A DNA stretch of 64,000 nucleotides from Sphingomonas sp. Leaf208 (lineage in GTDB: Bacteria > Pseudomonadota > Alphaproteobacteria > Sphingomonadales > Sphingomonadaceae). This document shows, in pieces, positions 56,765 to 64,000 of this stretch. The notes under the pieces were generated by a model. It was given only the letters and a program-made list of their open reading frames with translations. It did not search any database and was not told the DNA's origin. Each line of letters starts with the position of its first letter. Position 1 is the stretch's first letter. The translations under genes and the position numbers were made by a program. Location: positions 1 through 64,000 of the forward strand of contig NZ_LMKH01000035.1 in the NCBI RefSeq assembly GCF_001421415.1, in the 5' to 3' direction.

Positions 56765-57988
56765 ATGAACCAGAACCTCACGACCGATCGCCAGACCTTC
56801 GTCACGCATCTCGAATGCTCGATTACCGGCGAGCGGTATGAGGCGGATCAGCTTCACGGGCTGTCGCGCGCCGGACGGCCGTTGCTGGTGCGCTACGATC
56901 TCGACGCGGTGCGAACCGCGATTTCGCGCGACACGATCGAGGCGCGGCCGACCGACCTGTGGCGGTGGCGCGAACTTCTGCCGGTTCGGCACACGTCCAA
57001 CATCGTCAGCCTTGGCGAAATCGAGACGCCGCTGGTGCCGCTGACCAAGTCCGGCGGGCCTAACGTGCTCGTGAAGGACGAAGGCCGCCTTCCGACCGGC
57101 AGCTTCAAGGCGCGCGGCCTCGTCATGGCGGTCGCCATGGCGAAGGAGCTGGGGGTCACGAAGATCGCGATGCCGACCAACGGCAATGCCGGTGCGGCCT
57201 TGGCAGCCTATGCGACGCGGTGCGGGATCGAGACGATCGTGTTCTGCCCCGACGACACCCCCGAGATCAACGTCCGCGAGATCGCGATGCAGGGCGCGCG
57301 GGTCTGGCGGGTCAACGGCCTGATCGACGATTGCGGCGCGATCGTGGGGAAGGGCGCCGCGGAAGGCCGCTGGTTCGATTTCTCGACGTTGAAGGAGCCC
57401 TACAGAATCGAGGGCAAGAAGACGATGGGGCTCGAACTCGCCGCTCAGTTCGGCTGGAAACTACCGGACGCGATCTTCTACCCGACCGGCGGCGGCACCG
57501 GGCTGATCGGGATGTGGAAGGCGTTCGACGAGTTGGAAAAGCTCGGCTGGATCGGCTCGGAACGCCCGAAGATGTTCGCCGTGCAGGCAAGCGGCTGTGC
57601 GCCGATCGTCCGCGCGTTCGAGGCGGGCGAGGAGCATGCCGAGCGTTGGGAGGACGCGAGCACCGTCGCGGCAGGCATCCGCGTGCCGAAGGCGGTCGGC
57701 GACTTCCTGATCCTCCGCGCGGTTCGCGAGAGCGGCGGGAAGGCATTGGCGGTCGGCGATCCGGCGATCCTGAAGGCGGTCGATGCGGCGGCGAAGCAGG
57801 ACGGGTTGCTGCTATGCCCGGAGGGCGGTGCGACGCTCGCGGCGTATCATCAGGCGTTGAACACTGGGCTGGTCGACGAGGACGACAAGGTCGTACTTTT
57901 CAACTGCGCGACCGGGTTGAAATATCCGATGCCCGAGGCGCCGCAAGCGCTTGATAGAACACGACCTATCGATTTCGACGCGCTGTAG
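56765..57988 (+). CDS. thrC: Threonine synthase
   Basis: A 407-residue PLP enzyme of fold type II: the N-terminal block FVTHLECSITGERYEADQLHGLSRAGRPLLVRYDL, PLVPLTKSGGPNVLVKDEGRLPTGSFKARGL with the PLP lysine in SFKARG, MPTNGNAGAALAAYA, and YPTGGGTGLIGMWKAF. It converts O-phosphohomoserine to threonine. Related cysteate or diaminopropionate enzymes share the fold, so the call is by overall pattern. Confidence 0.9.
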   Translation: MNQNLTTDRQTFVTHLECSITGERYEADQLHGLSRAGRPLLVRYDLDAVRTAISRDTIEARPTDLWRWRELLPVRHTSNIVSLGEIETPLVPLTKSGGPNVLVKDEGRLPTGSFKARGLVMAVAMAKELGVTKIAMPTNGNAGAALAAYATRCGIETIVFCPDDTPEINVREIAMQGARVWRVNGLIDDCGAIVGKGAAEGRWFDFSTLKEPYRIEGKKTMGLELAAQFGWKLPDAIFYPTGGGTGLIGMWKAFDELEKLGWIGSERPKMFAVQASGCAPIVRAFEAGEEHAERWEDASTVAAGIRVPKAVGDFLILRAVRESGGKALAVGDPAILKAVDAAAKQDGLLLCPEGGATLAAYHQALNTGLVDEDDKVVLFNCATGLKYPMPEAPQALDRTRPIDFDAL

Positions 57989-58095
57989 ACGGCGCATTTC
58001 TGCCGATCGGGTGGGTCTCGATCTACCAGATCGGTGGTTGAAATTGATCCATGTTGGCTGCAACGGGGCGCCCTTCTTTACAAAAAGGGTCTCCA

Positions 58096-58335
58096 ATGCA
58101 GAAAATCGTCCAGGTCGTTTGCGTCTTGCTCATCGCGGCGGCGGTGATGTTCGGCGGTCGCTGGTACATGTACGTCGCACGGGGTTCGAGCCCTTATGAC
58201 GAGGTCGGCATCGCGTTGAACGGTTATGCGCCGGGGCCCATGCGTGCCTGGGGTTGCCACAAGATGCAGGCGCGGTTCCCGGGCCAGTTGCCGCCTTATG
58301 GCTGTGCCGGGCCGGATGGTCGTAGCTGGCTGTAA
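58096..58335 (+). CDS. Small exported/membrane protein (79 residues)
   Basis: MQKIVQVVCVLLIAAAVMFGGRWYMYV is one N-terminal helix. A short hydrophilic part follows, ending in MRAWGCHKMQARFPGQLPPYGCAGPDGRSW with two cysteines that could form a disulfide. The frame is open 15 codons upstream, but the ATG at 58096 begins the helix. I do not recognise the family. Confidence 0.6.
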   Translation: MQKIVQVVCVLLIAAAVMFGGRWYMYVARGSSPYDEVGIALNGYAPGPMRAWGCHKMQARFPGQLPPYGCAGPDGRSWL

Positions 58336-58360
58336 AGCCAGACGCATCATCTAAGACTCT

Positions 58361-58441
58361 GTCATCCTGACGTAAGTCAGGATCCAGAGCCACAGCCGTC
58401 GCGCTGAGTTACTCTGGATCCTGACTTTCGTCAGGATGACG
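58361..58441. repeat. Palindromic repeat family D, copy 3 (81 bp)
   Basis: GTCATCCTGACGTAAGTCAG and CTGACTTTCGTCAGGATGAC are the arms. The minus-strand gene at 58409 ends inside it and takes its stop codon and last ~10 residues from it. Confidence 0.92.
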
Positions 58442-58927
58442 AGGGGAGTTGGCGGAACGAGCGGGCGTGAACGGCAGCACCGTCTCATACTGCGCGAGCG
58501 GCGGCGCGCCCGCCACCTTCGCGCCCGCACGCAGCAGGAAGGCGTGCCGCACGATCTCGCCCTGTTGCTCGATACCGTAGCGGTGCAGCGCCACGCCCGG
58601 TCTGAACGCATAATCGTACCGACACCAGGGATGCCGCGCCAAGGGCAGGAACACGCCGCGCTGGTGCTGCCAGATGTGCGTCATCTCGTGGACGAACAGC
58701 CCCTGCAATGTCAGGTTCGCGTGCGCGAAGTCGTCGCACCACAGATCACCCTTGGGGTGGAAGTGGATGCAGCCGCGGGGCGCCATCACCGTATCGCGCG
58801 GCTGGAAGAACGCCCATTTTCTGCGTGCCAGACTTACCTGCCCGTAATCGATCGCGCCCCCGAACACCGATGCCGCGAGCGCCGTCTCCCCCTCGGTAAG
58901 CCCGCGCCTTGAGCCTGCTCCGGTCAC
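58409..58927 (-). CDS. Putative zinc-peptidase-like (vgr-related) protein
   Basis: A 172-residue protein containing LFVHEMTHIWQHQRG (about 78-92), an HExxH zinc motif, with further residues of a short gluzincin-like domain (CIHFHPKGDLWCDDFAHANLTLQG before it). It resembles the small proteins annotated as vgr-related, whose activity is not shown. It starts in a 4-bp ATGA overlap with the PCuAC gene. Its last residues RHPDESQDPE are encoded by the family D palindrome, which suggests that the repeat landed in the 3' end. Confidence 0.75.
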   Translation of the reverse strand: MTGAGSRRGLTEGETALAASVFGGAIDYGQVSLARRKWAFFQPRDTVMAPRGCIHFHPKGDLWCDDFAHANLTLQGLFVHEMTHIWQHQRGVFLPLARHPWCRYDYAFRPGVALHRYGIEQQGEIVRHAFLLRAGAKVAGAPPLAQYETVLPFTPARSANSPRHPDESQDPE

Positions 58928-59361
58928 TTCCCTACCGGGGTTCCCGCCGCGACCACGGTCGCGTTGTTTATGATCCGCGTCCCATCGGCAAACGCGAACG
59001 TGAGCGTCACGCGATCGGCGGGCTTGATCCCCGAATTCATGTCGAACAGCATCACGTGCCGCCCGCCCGGCGCGAACGCCACGTCCGTATTCGCCGGAAT
59101 CTCGACCTTCGCGAGCGGTGCCATCGTCGACATGCCGCCCTTGTCCATCGTCTCGTGCATCTCAGACCTGATCGCGACGTCGGTCGTGGCCGAGATCAGC
59201 GTCGCCGGCGTAGGGCCCCCATGCACCGTGAAATACGCCGCCGCAGGCCGTCCGGTCACCGCGCCGAGCCGCACCCAGGCCCCGTCGACGGACAGTTCCT
59301 TGGGCGGCGCGCACGACGCCAGTGCCATCGCGGCAACACCCAGTCCGAAAACGATACGCAT
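58924..59361 (-). CDS. PCuAC-type periplasmic copper chaperone lipoprotein
   Basis: A 145-residue protein with lipobox LASC (about 14-17). The copper motif H-M...M...H-x-M is seen in SEMHETMDKGGMSTMAPL and GGRHVMLFDM. Such proteins deliver Cu(I) to cytochrome c oxidase. No oxidase gene is nearby. The gene is the first of a two-gene unit with the HExxH protein. Confidence 0.93.
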   Translation of the reverse strand: MRIVFGLGVAAMALASCAPPKELSVDGAWVRLGAVTGRPAAAYFTVHGGPTPATLISATTDVAIRSEMHETMDKGGMSTMAPLAKVEIPANTDVAFAPGGRHVMLFDMNSGIKPADRVTLTFAFADGTRIINNATVVAAGTPVGK

Positions 59362-59413
59362 AGGTTACTTTTCTCCGGGCCTGACCACTTGCGCATCCTA
59401 TGACCGGTACAAT

Positions 59414-59442
59414 CTTGCGGCAAGCGCGAGGCCACCTATATC
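59414..59442 (+). promoter_or_regulatory. Possible heat-shock/housekeeping promoter of dnaK
   Basis: CTTGCG at 59414-59419 and CCTATAT/TATATC at about 59435-59442 are spaced 15-16 bases. This fits either a sigma32-type CTTG...CCTATAT pattern or a weak sigma70 promoter (TTGCGG/TATATC). It lies ~90 bases before the dnaK ATG. The call is from pattern only. Confidence 0.4.
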
Positions 59443-59529
59443 GCGCCCATCATCAGAAAGGTTCCACTGCCGTAACGGGGTGGAACCGGTTTCGTATTTT
59501 CGTTTCAAGTGAGGGGCTAATCAGAACTC

Positions 59530-61437
59530 ATGGCTAAAGTAATCGGTATCGATCTCGGCACGACCAACAGCTGCGTTTCCGTCATGGAAGGCGGCAAGCC
59601 CAAGGTTATCGAGAATTCCGAGGGCGCGCGCACCACGCCGTCGATCGTCGCGTTCGCCAAGGATGGCGAGCGACTGGTCGGCCAGCCAGCCAAGCGCCAG
59701 GCAGTGACGAACGGCGACAACACCATCTTTGCGGTGAAGCGCCTGATCGGCCGTCGCTTCGACGATCCGATCACCAAGAAGGACACCGAGCTGGTCCCGT
59801 ACAAGATCTCGCGCGGGCCGAACGGCGACGCATGGGTTTCGGCGGGTGGCAAGGATTACTCGCCGTCGCAGATCTCGGCGTTCACGCTGCAGAAGATGAA
59901 GGAAACCGCCGAGTCGTATCTCGGCGAGACGGTCACGCAGGCGGTCATTACCGTTCCGGCCTACTTCAACGACGCTCAGCGCCAGGCGACCAAGGACGCC
60001 GGCCAGATCGCCGGTCTCGAAGTGCTGCGCATCATCAACGAGCCGACCGCGGCGGCGCTGGCTTACGGCCTCGACAAGCAGGACGGCAAGACGATCGCGG
60101 TCTACGATCTCGGCGGCGGCACGTTCGACATCTCGGTGCTGGAAATCGGCGATGGCGTGTTCGAGGTGAAGGCCACCAACGGCGACACCTTCCTCGGTGG
60201 TGAGGATTTCGACAACAAGATCGTCCAGTACCTCGCCGACGAGTTCAAGAAGGCCGAGGGCATCGACCTCGCCAAGGACAAGCTCGCTCTGCAGCGTCTG
60301 AAGGAAGCGGCCGAGAAGGCGAAGATCGAGCTCAGCTCGGCGCAGTCGACCGAGGTCAATCTGCCCTTCATCACCGCGGACCAGAACGGCCCGAAGCATC
60401 TGGTGAAGTCGATCACCCGCGCCGACCTGGAGCGGATGGTCGAGGACCTGGTCAAGCGCACGCTCGAGCCTTGCCGCAAGGCGCTCGCAGATGGCGGCCT
60501 GAAGCCCGAGGATATCTCGGAAGTCGTGCTGGTCGGCGGCATGACGCGCATGCCGCGCGTTCGTGAAGTCGTGAAGCAGTTCTTCGGCAAGGAGCCGCAC
60601 ACCGGCGTCAACCCGGACGAGGTCGTCGCGATGGGCGCCGCGATCCAGGCCGGCGTGCTGCAGGGCGACGTCAAGGACGTGCTGCTGCTCGACGTAACGC
60701 CGCTGTCGCTCGGCATCGAGACGCTGGGTGGCGTGTTCACCCGGATGATCGATCGCAACACGACGATCCCGACCAAGAAGTCGCAGACCTATTCGACCGC
60801 CGACGACAACCAGGGCGCGGTGACGATCCGCGTGTTCCAGGGCGAGCGCGAGATGGCCGCCGACAACAAGATGCTCGGCAATTTCGATCTCGTCGGCATC
60901 CCGCCCGCACCGCGCGGCGTGCCGCAGATCGAAGTCACGTTCGACATCGATGCGAATGGTCTCGTCAGCGTCTCGGCCAAGGACAAGGGCACCGGCAAGG
61001 AGCAGCAGATCCGCATCCAGGCATCGGGTGGCCTGTCGGACAACGACATCGACCAGATGGTCCGCGATGCCGAGACCTTCGCCGAGGAGGACAAGAAGCG
61101 TCGTGCCGGCGCCGAGGCGAAGAACAACGCCGAGTCGCTGGTCCACACCACCGAGCGTCAGCTTGCCGACAATGGCGACAAGGTCGACGAGTCGCTGAAG
61201 ACCGAGATCCAGGCTGCGATCGACGCGACCAAGGCCGCGGTCGAAAGCGGCGATGCGGACGCGATGACCGAGAAGAGCACCGCGCTCGCCCAGGTCGCGA
61301 TGAAGCTCGGCCAGGCGATTTACGAGAAGCAGGCCCAGGCGGACGCATCGCCGTCGGCCGACGGCGACGCGGCGAAGAAGGACGACGACGTCGTCGACGC
61401 CGAGTTCTCGGAAGTCGACGACAACCCGAAGGCGTAA
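59530..61437 (+). CDS. dnaK: Chaperone protein DnaK (Hsp70)
   Basis: A 635-residue Hsp70: the start [22 protein letters not shown], the phosphate-1/2 loops, [36 protein letters not shown], and the substrate domain [20 protein letters not shown]. The tail ends [18 protein letters not shown], close to the conserved EEVD-like end of bacterial DnaK. It folds proteins with DnaJ and GrpE. dnaJ lies 121 bp downstream behind a palindromic repeat. Confidence 0.99.
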   Translation: MAKVIGIDLGTTNSCVSVMEGGKPKVIENSEGARTTPSIVAFAKDGERLVGQPAKRQAVTNGDNTIFAVKRLIGRRFDDPITKKDTELVPYKISRGPNGDAWVSAGGKDYSPSQISAFTLQKMKETAESYLGETVTQAVITVPAYFNDAQRQATKDAGQIAGLEVLRIINEPTAAALAYGLDKQDGKTIAVYDLGGGTFDISVLEIGDGVFEVKATNGDTFLGGEDFDNKIVQYLADEFKKAEGIDLAKDKLALQRLKEAAEKAKIELSSAQSTEVNLPFITADQNGPKHLVKSITRADLERMVEDLVKRTLEPCRKALADGGLKPEDISEVVLVGGMTRMPRVREVVKQFFGKEPHTGVNPDEVVAMGAAIQAGVLQGDVKDVLLLDVTPLSLGIETLGGVFTRMIDRNTTIPTKKSQTYSTADDNQGAVTIRVFQGEREMAADNKMLGNFDLVGIPPAPRGVPQIEVTFDIDANGLVSVSAKDKGTGKEQQIRIQASGGLSDNDIDQMVRDAETFAEEDKKRRAGAEAKNNAESLVHTTERQLADNGDKVDESLKTEIQAAIDATKAAVESGDADAMTEKSTALAQVAMKLGQAIYEKQAQADASPSADGDAAKKDDDVVDAEFSEVDDNPKA

Positions 61438-61443
61438 CCGAAA

Positions 61444-61544
61444 CTCCCTCTCCCTTCAGGGGAGAGGGCCGGGGTGAGGGGCAGTTCCGCGCGCTGCCGT
61501 GTGGAATGGCCTCTCACCCAACCCTCTCCCCGGAGGGGAGAGGG
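61444..61544. repeat. Palindromic repeat family E, copy 3 (101 bp), inside dnaK-dnaJ
   Basis: CTCCCTCTCCCT-TCA-GGGGAGAGGG and CCCTCTCCCC-GGA-GGGGAGAGGG are the arms (each quoted in short pieces). It ends 14 bases before the dnaJ ATG, again mirroring the atp operon copies. Confidence 0.92.
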
Positions 61545-61558
61545 CTAAGAGGGCCGCT

Positions 61559-62692
61559 ATGAGTACCCAGACAGATTATTACGAACTGCTCGAATGCGAG
61601 CGGACCGCGGATGCGGGGACGATCAAGTCGTCCTACCGCAAGCTCGCGATGAAGTATCACCCGGACAAGAACGCCGGCTGCAAGGATTCCGAAGCGCAGT
61701 TCAAGGCGGTCAGCGAGGCGTACGAGTGCCTCAAGGACCCGCAGAAGCGCGCGGCATACGATCGCTTCGGCCACGCCGCGTTCCAGAACGGCGGCGGTGG
61801 CGGTCACGGCGGCGGCGCACAGGATTTCGGCGGCTTCAGCGATATCTTCGAAAGCGTCTTCGGCGAATTCATGGGCGGCGCGCAGCGCGGCGGCGGTCGC
61901 TCGGCGGCCCGGCGCGGCGCGGACCTGCGCTACGACATGGAAGTCAGCCTGGAGGAAGCGTTCCACGGTAAGACGACCGAGATCACGATCGACGTCTCCG
62001 CGCTCTGCGACACCTGCGATGGGTCGGGCGCCAAGGCTGGCACGCGCGCGAAAACCTGCCAGCATTGCGGTGGTCATGGGAAAGTCCGTGCACAGCAGGG
62101 CTTCTTCGTGGTCGAGCGCGCTTGTCCGGTCTGCAACGGCGCCGGTGAAGTCATCGCCGACCCATGCCCCGATTGCCGCGGCGAAGGTCGCGTCGAGAAG
62201 ACCAAGACGCTGTCGATCAACGTCCCTCCCGGCGTCGACGAAGGCACGCGCATCCGCATGTCGGGTGAAGGCGAGGCGGGCGCCCGCGGTGCGCCGTCCG
62301 GCGACCTCTACATCTTCCTCCACGTCACCAAGCACAATCTGTTCGAGCGCGAAGGCACGACTTTGTTCGCGCGCGCGCCGATCAGCTTCACGGTCGCGTC
62401 GCTCGGCGGGTCGCTGTCGATCCCCGGTCTCGACGGCCGCACGCACGAGGTGAAGATCCCGGCCGGCATCCAGTCAGGCAAGCAACTCCGCCAGCGCGGT
62501 GCCGGCATGCCGGTGTTGCAAGGCCGCGGCCACGGCGACCTCGTCGTCCAGATCGACGTCGAAACCCCGACGCGTCTCAGCAACCGCCAGAAGGAACTGC
62601 TCGAGATGTTTCGCGAGACGGAAACGGGCGATGAGTGCCCGGCCAGCCAAGGCTTCTTCGCCAAGCTGAAGGGCGTGTTCGCCGGAGAATAA
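61559..62692 (+). CDS. dnaJ: Chaperone protein DnaJ (Hsp40)
   Basis: A 377-residue DnaJ: J domain (YYELLECERTADAGTIKSSYRKLAMKYHPDKN, with HPD), the G/F region (about 76-100), four CxxCxGxG-type zinc repeats (CDTCDGSG, CQHCGGHG, CPVCNGAG, CPDCRGEG), and the C-terminal substrate domains. It stimulates DnaK ATPase. The J domain has a cysteine-containing insert-free NAGCKDSE loop. The ATG at 61559 follows a GAGGG in a purine-rich stretch that merges with the repeat arm. Confidence 0.98.
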   Translation: MSTQTDYYELLECERTADAGTIKSSYRKLAMKYHPDKNAGCKDSEAQFKAVSEAYECLKDPQKRAAYDRFGHAAFQNGGGGGHGGGAQDFGGFSDIFESVFGEFMGGAQRGGGRSAARRGADLRYDMEVSLEEAFHGKTTEITIDVSALCDTCDGSGAKAGTRAKTCQHCGGHGKVRAQQGFFVVERACPVCNGAGEVIADPCPDCRGEGRVEKTKTLSINVPPGVDEGTRIRMSGEGEAGARGAPSGDLYIFLHVTKHNLFEREGTTLFARAPISFTVASLGGSLSIPGLDGRTHEVKIPAGIQSGKQLRQRGAGMPVLQGRGHGDLVVQIDVETPTRLSNRQKELLEMFRETETGDECPASQGFFAKLKGVFAGE

Positions 62693-62724
62693 ACCCGGCT
62701 ACATACTGAACCAAGGGGGGCGCA

Positions 62725-63195
62725 ATGCTGGCATGTCTTTTCACCGCGCTCGCCTGTTGGCTGCTCATGGCCACCGCCCCCCGGACGCCAATCGGCGAAA
62801 CCTTGCGTCGGGTGCTGATCGACAAGCCTGCAGTCCGGTTGGCACGGTTCACGCGGGGCGATGCTGCCGTCATGTTCCTGCTGATGCTGACGGCCGCAAT
62901 GGTCACGCTCGTCGGCGAAGGCGACGGTATCAGGCTGCTTACTCTGGCCGCCCCCGATGTCGCGATCTGGATCACGACGTTCGAGGTTTCGGTCTATGTC
63001 GACATTCTCATGGCGGTAGCTGCTGCAGCATCCAGCCTGCGCGTTCGGACTTTCATGACGGGCTGGATCAGCGTCTTCACTCGCCGCCCGGCTGCAAAGG
63101 CGCACAAGCGTGCGATCCGCTCGCGGAAAACGCGATCGACGAATGCAGACAACGACGACAACAGACATTGGCGTCAAACCGCGCTTGCCGCCTGA
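62725..63195 (+). CDS. Hypothetical membrane protein (156 residues)
   Basis: Three hydrophobic segments (MLACLFTALACWLLMATA, AVMFLLMLTAAMVTLVG, VSVYVDILMAVAAAAS) are followed by a very basic and polar C-terminal tail (KAHKRAIRSRKTRSTNADNDDN). AGGGGGG lies 4-5 bases before the ATG. It follows dnaJ by 32 bp. No family is recognised. Confidence 0.65.
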   Translation: MLACLFTALACWLLMATAPRTPIGETLRRVLIDKPAVRLARFTRGDAAVMFLLMLTAAMVTLVGEGDGIRLLTLAAPDVAIWITTFEVSVYVDILMAVAAAASSLRVRTFMTGWISVFTRRPAAKAHKRAIRSRKTRSTNADNDDNRHWRQTALAA

Positions 63196-63267
63196 CACCG
63201 GGGGTAAGTTCGAGCTTGCCTGATTCGCATCATCCGCCAGAATGCCGAACCAACACCGAGGAATGAT

Positions 63268-63720
63268 ATGCGCGGACAGGTTTTAGGCGTCGATCCCCGT
63301 ACGGGCGAAGGGATTGTCGCAGGACAGGACGGACAGCGTTACCGGTTCGCGCCGGAGGACTGGGCGCATCGCGGCGAGCCCGCGATCGGCATTGAAGTGG
63401 ATTTCGAAGCCGCCAACGACCGCGCGCTCAGCGTCTTCCCGATGCCGACCGCACCGGGCCCCCGTCGCGCCGTGCCGCCCGAGGCTCTCCCAACCAACGA
63501 CCGCAACAAATACGTCGCCGCGGTCATGGCGTTCGTGATCGGCACGCTCGGCATCCACCGCTTCTATCTCGGACGGACCGGCTCCGGGATCATCATGCTG
63601 GTGCTGAGCATCACCGTGATCGGGTTGATCATCAGCGCACCTTGGGCGTTGATCGACATGATCCGCTACCTGATGATGTCCGACGAGGAATTCGCCGCGC
63701 GCTATCCGCGAAAGCGGTGA
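63268..63720 (+). CDS. TM2-domain protein
   Basis: A 150-residue protein: an N-terminal soluble part of about 70 residues (MRGQVLGVDPRTGEGIVAGQDGQRYRF, resembling a small beta domain that reads cold-shock-like GVDPRTGEGIV) and the TM2 domain (NKYVAAVMAFVIGTLGIHRFYLGRTGSGIIMLVLSITVIGLIISAPWALIDMIRYL, about 77-135) with two membrane helices and the DxxxRF-like HRFYLG. Its role is unknown. Confidence 0.88.
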   Translation: MRGQVLGVDPRTGEGIVAGQDGQRYRFAPEDWAHRGEPAIGIEVDFEAANDRALSVFPMPTAPGPRRAVPPEALPTNDRNKYVAAVMAFVIGTLGIHRFYLGRTGSGIIMLVLSITVIGLIISAPWALIDMIRYLMMSDEEFAARYPRKR

Positions 63721-63753
63721 TTATGCGCGGGTCTTGAAACTGCCGGCCTAGCC

Positions 63754-63774
63754 GTGCCCCCTCGGAAGGGGGCG
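63754..63774. terminator. Hairpin between converging genes
   Basis: GCCCCCT and AGGGGGC around CGGA form a stem between the TM2-protein gene and the small minus-strand ORF. No T-run follows. Confidence 0.45.
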
Positions 63775-63788
63775 GGCGGGCCGATGGA

Positions 63789-63875
63789 TCAGAAGGCGGT
63801 GATGACCACCCCGACCACCAGCGCTTGAGCCGCGATCGCTAGCATGGTGCTGGTCACGGTTTCGAACATGCGCAT
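63789..63875 (-). CDS. Tiny membrane peptide (28 residues)
   Basis: The peptide MRMFETVTSTMLAIAAQALV... continues VGVVITAF and then stops. It forms one hydrophobic helix with a short charged N-terminus. CGGAGACC lies 6-9 bases before the ATG, a good ribosome site for such a small frame. The length and composition resemble the many tiny single-helix proteins of bacterial envelopes. Confidence rests on the ribosome site and hydrophobicity only. Confidence 0.45.
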   Translation of the reverse strand: MRMFETVTSTMLAIAAQALVVGVVITAF

Positions 63876-64000
63876 GGATAGGTCTCCGATGCCGGAACAA
63901 TATCCGGCAAGCGGGATATGGGCTTAGTTGCGCGTTGTCGCAATTTTGTAACACGTAATCGCAATTGCGTTGCGTGCACTTTGGGTCGTTTTCGACGTTA
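63876..64000. other. Upstream region of the tiny membrane peptide; no gene seen
   Basis: This end of the window is AT-richer than average (CGCAATTTTGTAACACGTAATCG), as expected of a promoter region. No box pair is clear enough to name. Confidence 0.4.

Noticed and set aside
55000..59600. CIRCE operator search before hrcA, grpE and dnaK
   Set aside because: No TTAGCACTC...GAGTGCTAA-like inverted repeat was found.
59521..61146. 541-codon minus-strand frame opposite dnaK
   Set aside because: Antisense frame opposite dnaK is a well-known artefact; composition is low-complexity Leu/Asp/Arg.

Overview
The window looks like chromosomal DNA of a high-GC alphaproteobacterium of the Sphingomonadaceae, most likely a Sphingomonas-type organism. 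The basis is gene content and order: a split F1 operon atpHAGDC, hrcA-grpE apart from dnaK-dnaJ, phaR next to a PHA-synthase-like gene, several TonB-dependent receptors, and dense ~100-bp intergenic palindromes with arms such as CCCCGGCGAAGGCCGGGG. No database search was possible, so species is not claimed.

Layout. 1-5025 is a foreign block: the end of an IS66-family element (tnpA, tnpB, part of tnpC, with two separate ~98/99-bp tandem duplications) inserted in a terminase-small-subunit-like phage gene. It is followed by phage-type unknown genes, an odd class-II tRNA-like gene whose anticodon reads GAA, an HTH replication-type protein, and a tRNA 3' fragment with its terminator that looks like an attachment site. 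5100-10830 holds a catalase-family protein, an in-frame alpha/beta-hydrolase/royal-jelly-family (L-dopachrome tautomerase-related) fusion ORF, small membrane proteins, MsrB and an SDR. 10860-18165 is a receptor and vitamin B12 uptake region: one TonB receptor, then a cobalamin riboswitch controlling btuB-btuF-btuC-btuD. 18200-22600 holds alanine racemase and a very large TonB receptor. 22650-25680 is the PHA/thiolase region (thiolase, PhaC-like hydrolase, PhaR). 25690-34080 holds a membrane glycosyltransferase, an aspartyl-protease/PDZ protein, an isolated CpaF ATPase, a membrane-linked trypsin-like protease, Ada and an SDR.

34346-64000 is mostly housekeeping: dienelactone hydrolase, the F1-ATPase operon, acyltransferase, PriA, a GAF-PAS-GGDEF cyclase, a XerC-type recombinase, DedA, GshB, YraN, RsmI, an LppC-like lipoprotein, HemW, a CAP-domain lipoprotein, an EAL phosphodiesterase, RdgB-Rph, HrcA-GrpE, threonine synthase, a PCuAC copper chaperone, DnaK-DnaJ, and small membrane proteins, including a 28-codon ORF.

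The strongest unexplained signal is the set of intergenic palindromes. I count 17 copies in seven families; one family has five copies of exactly 102 bp, two are paired with a second 54-bp family. Three copies of another family sit inside operons (atpA/atpG, atpD/atpC, dnaK/dnaJ), immediately ahead of the next start codon. Other points for a second look are the GAA class-II tRNA, the hydrolase/MRJP fusion with a signal peptide in the middle of the chain, and the double IS66 duplication, which may be biological or an assembly seam.
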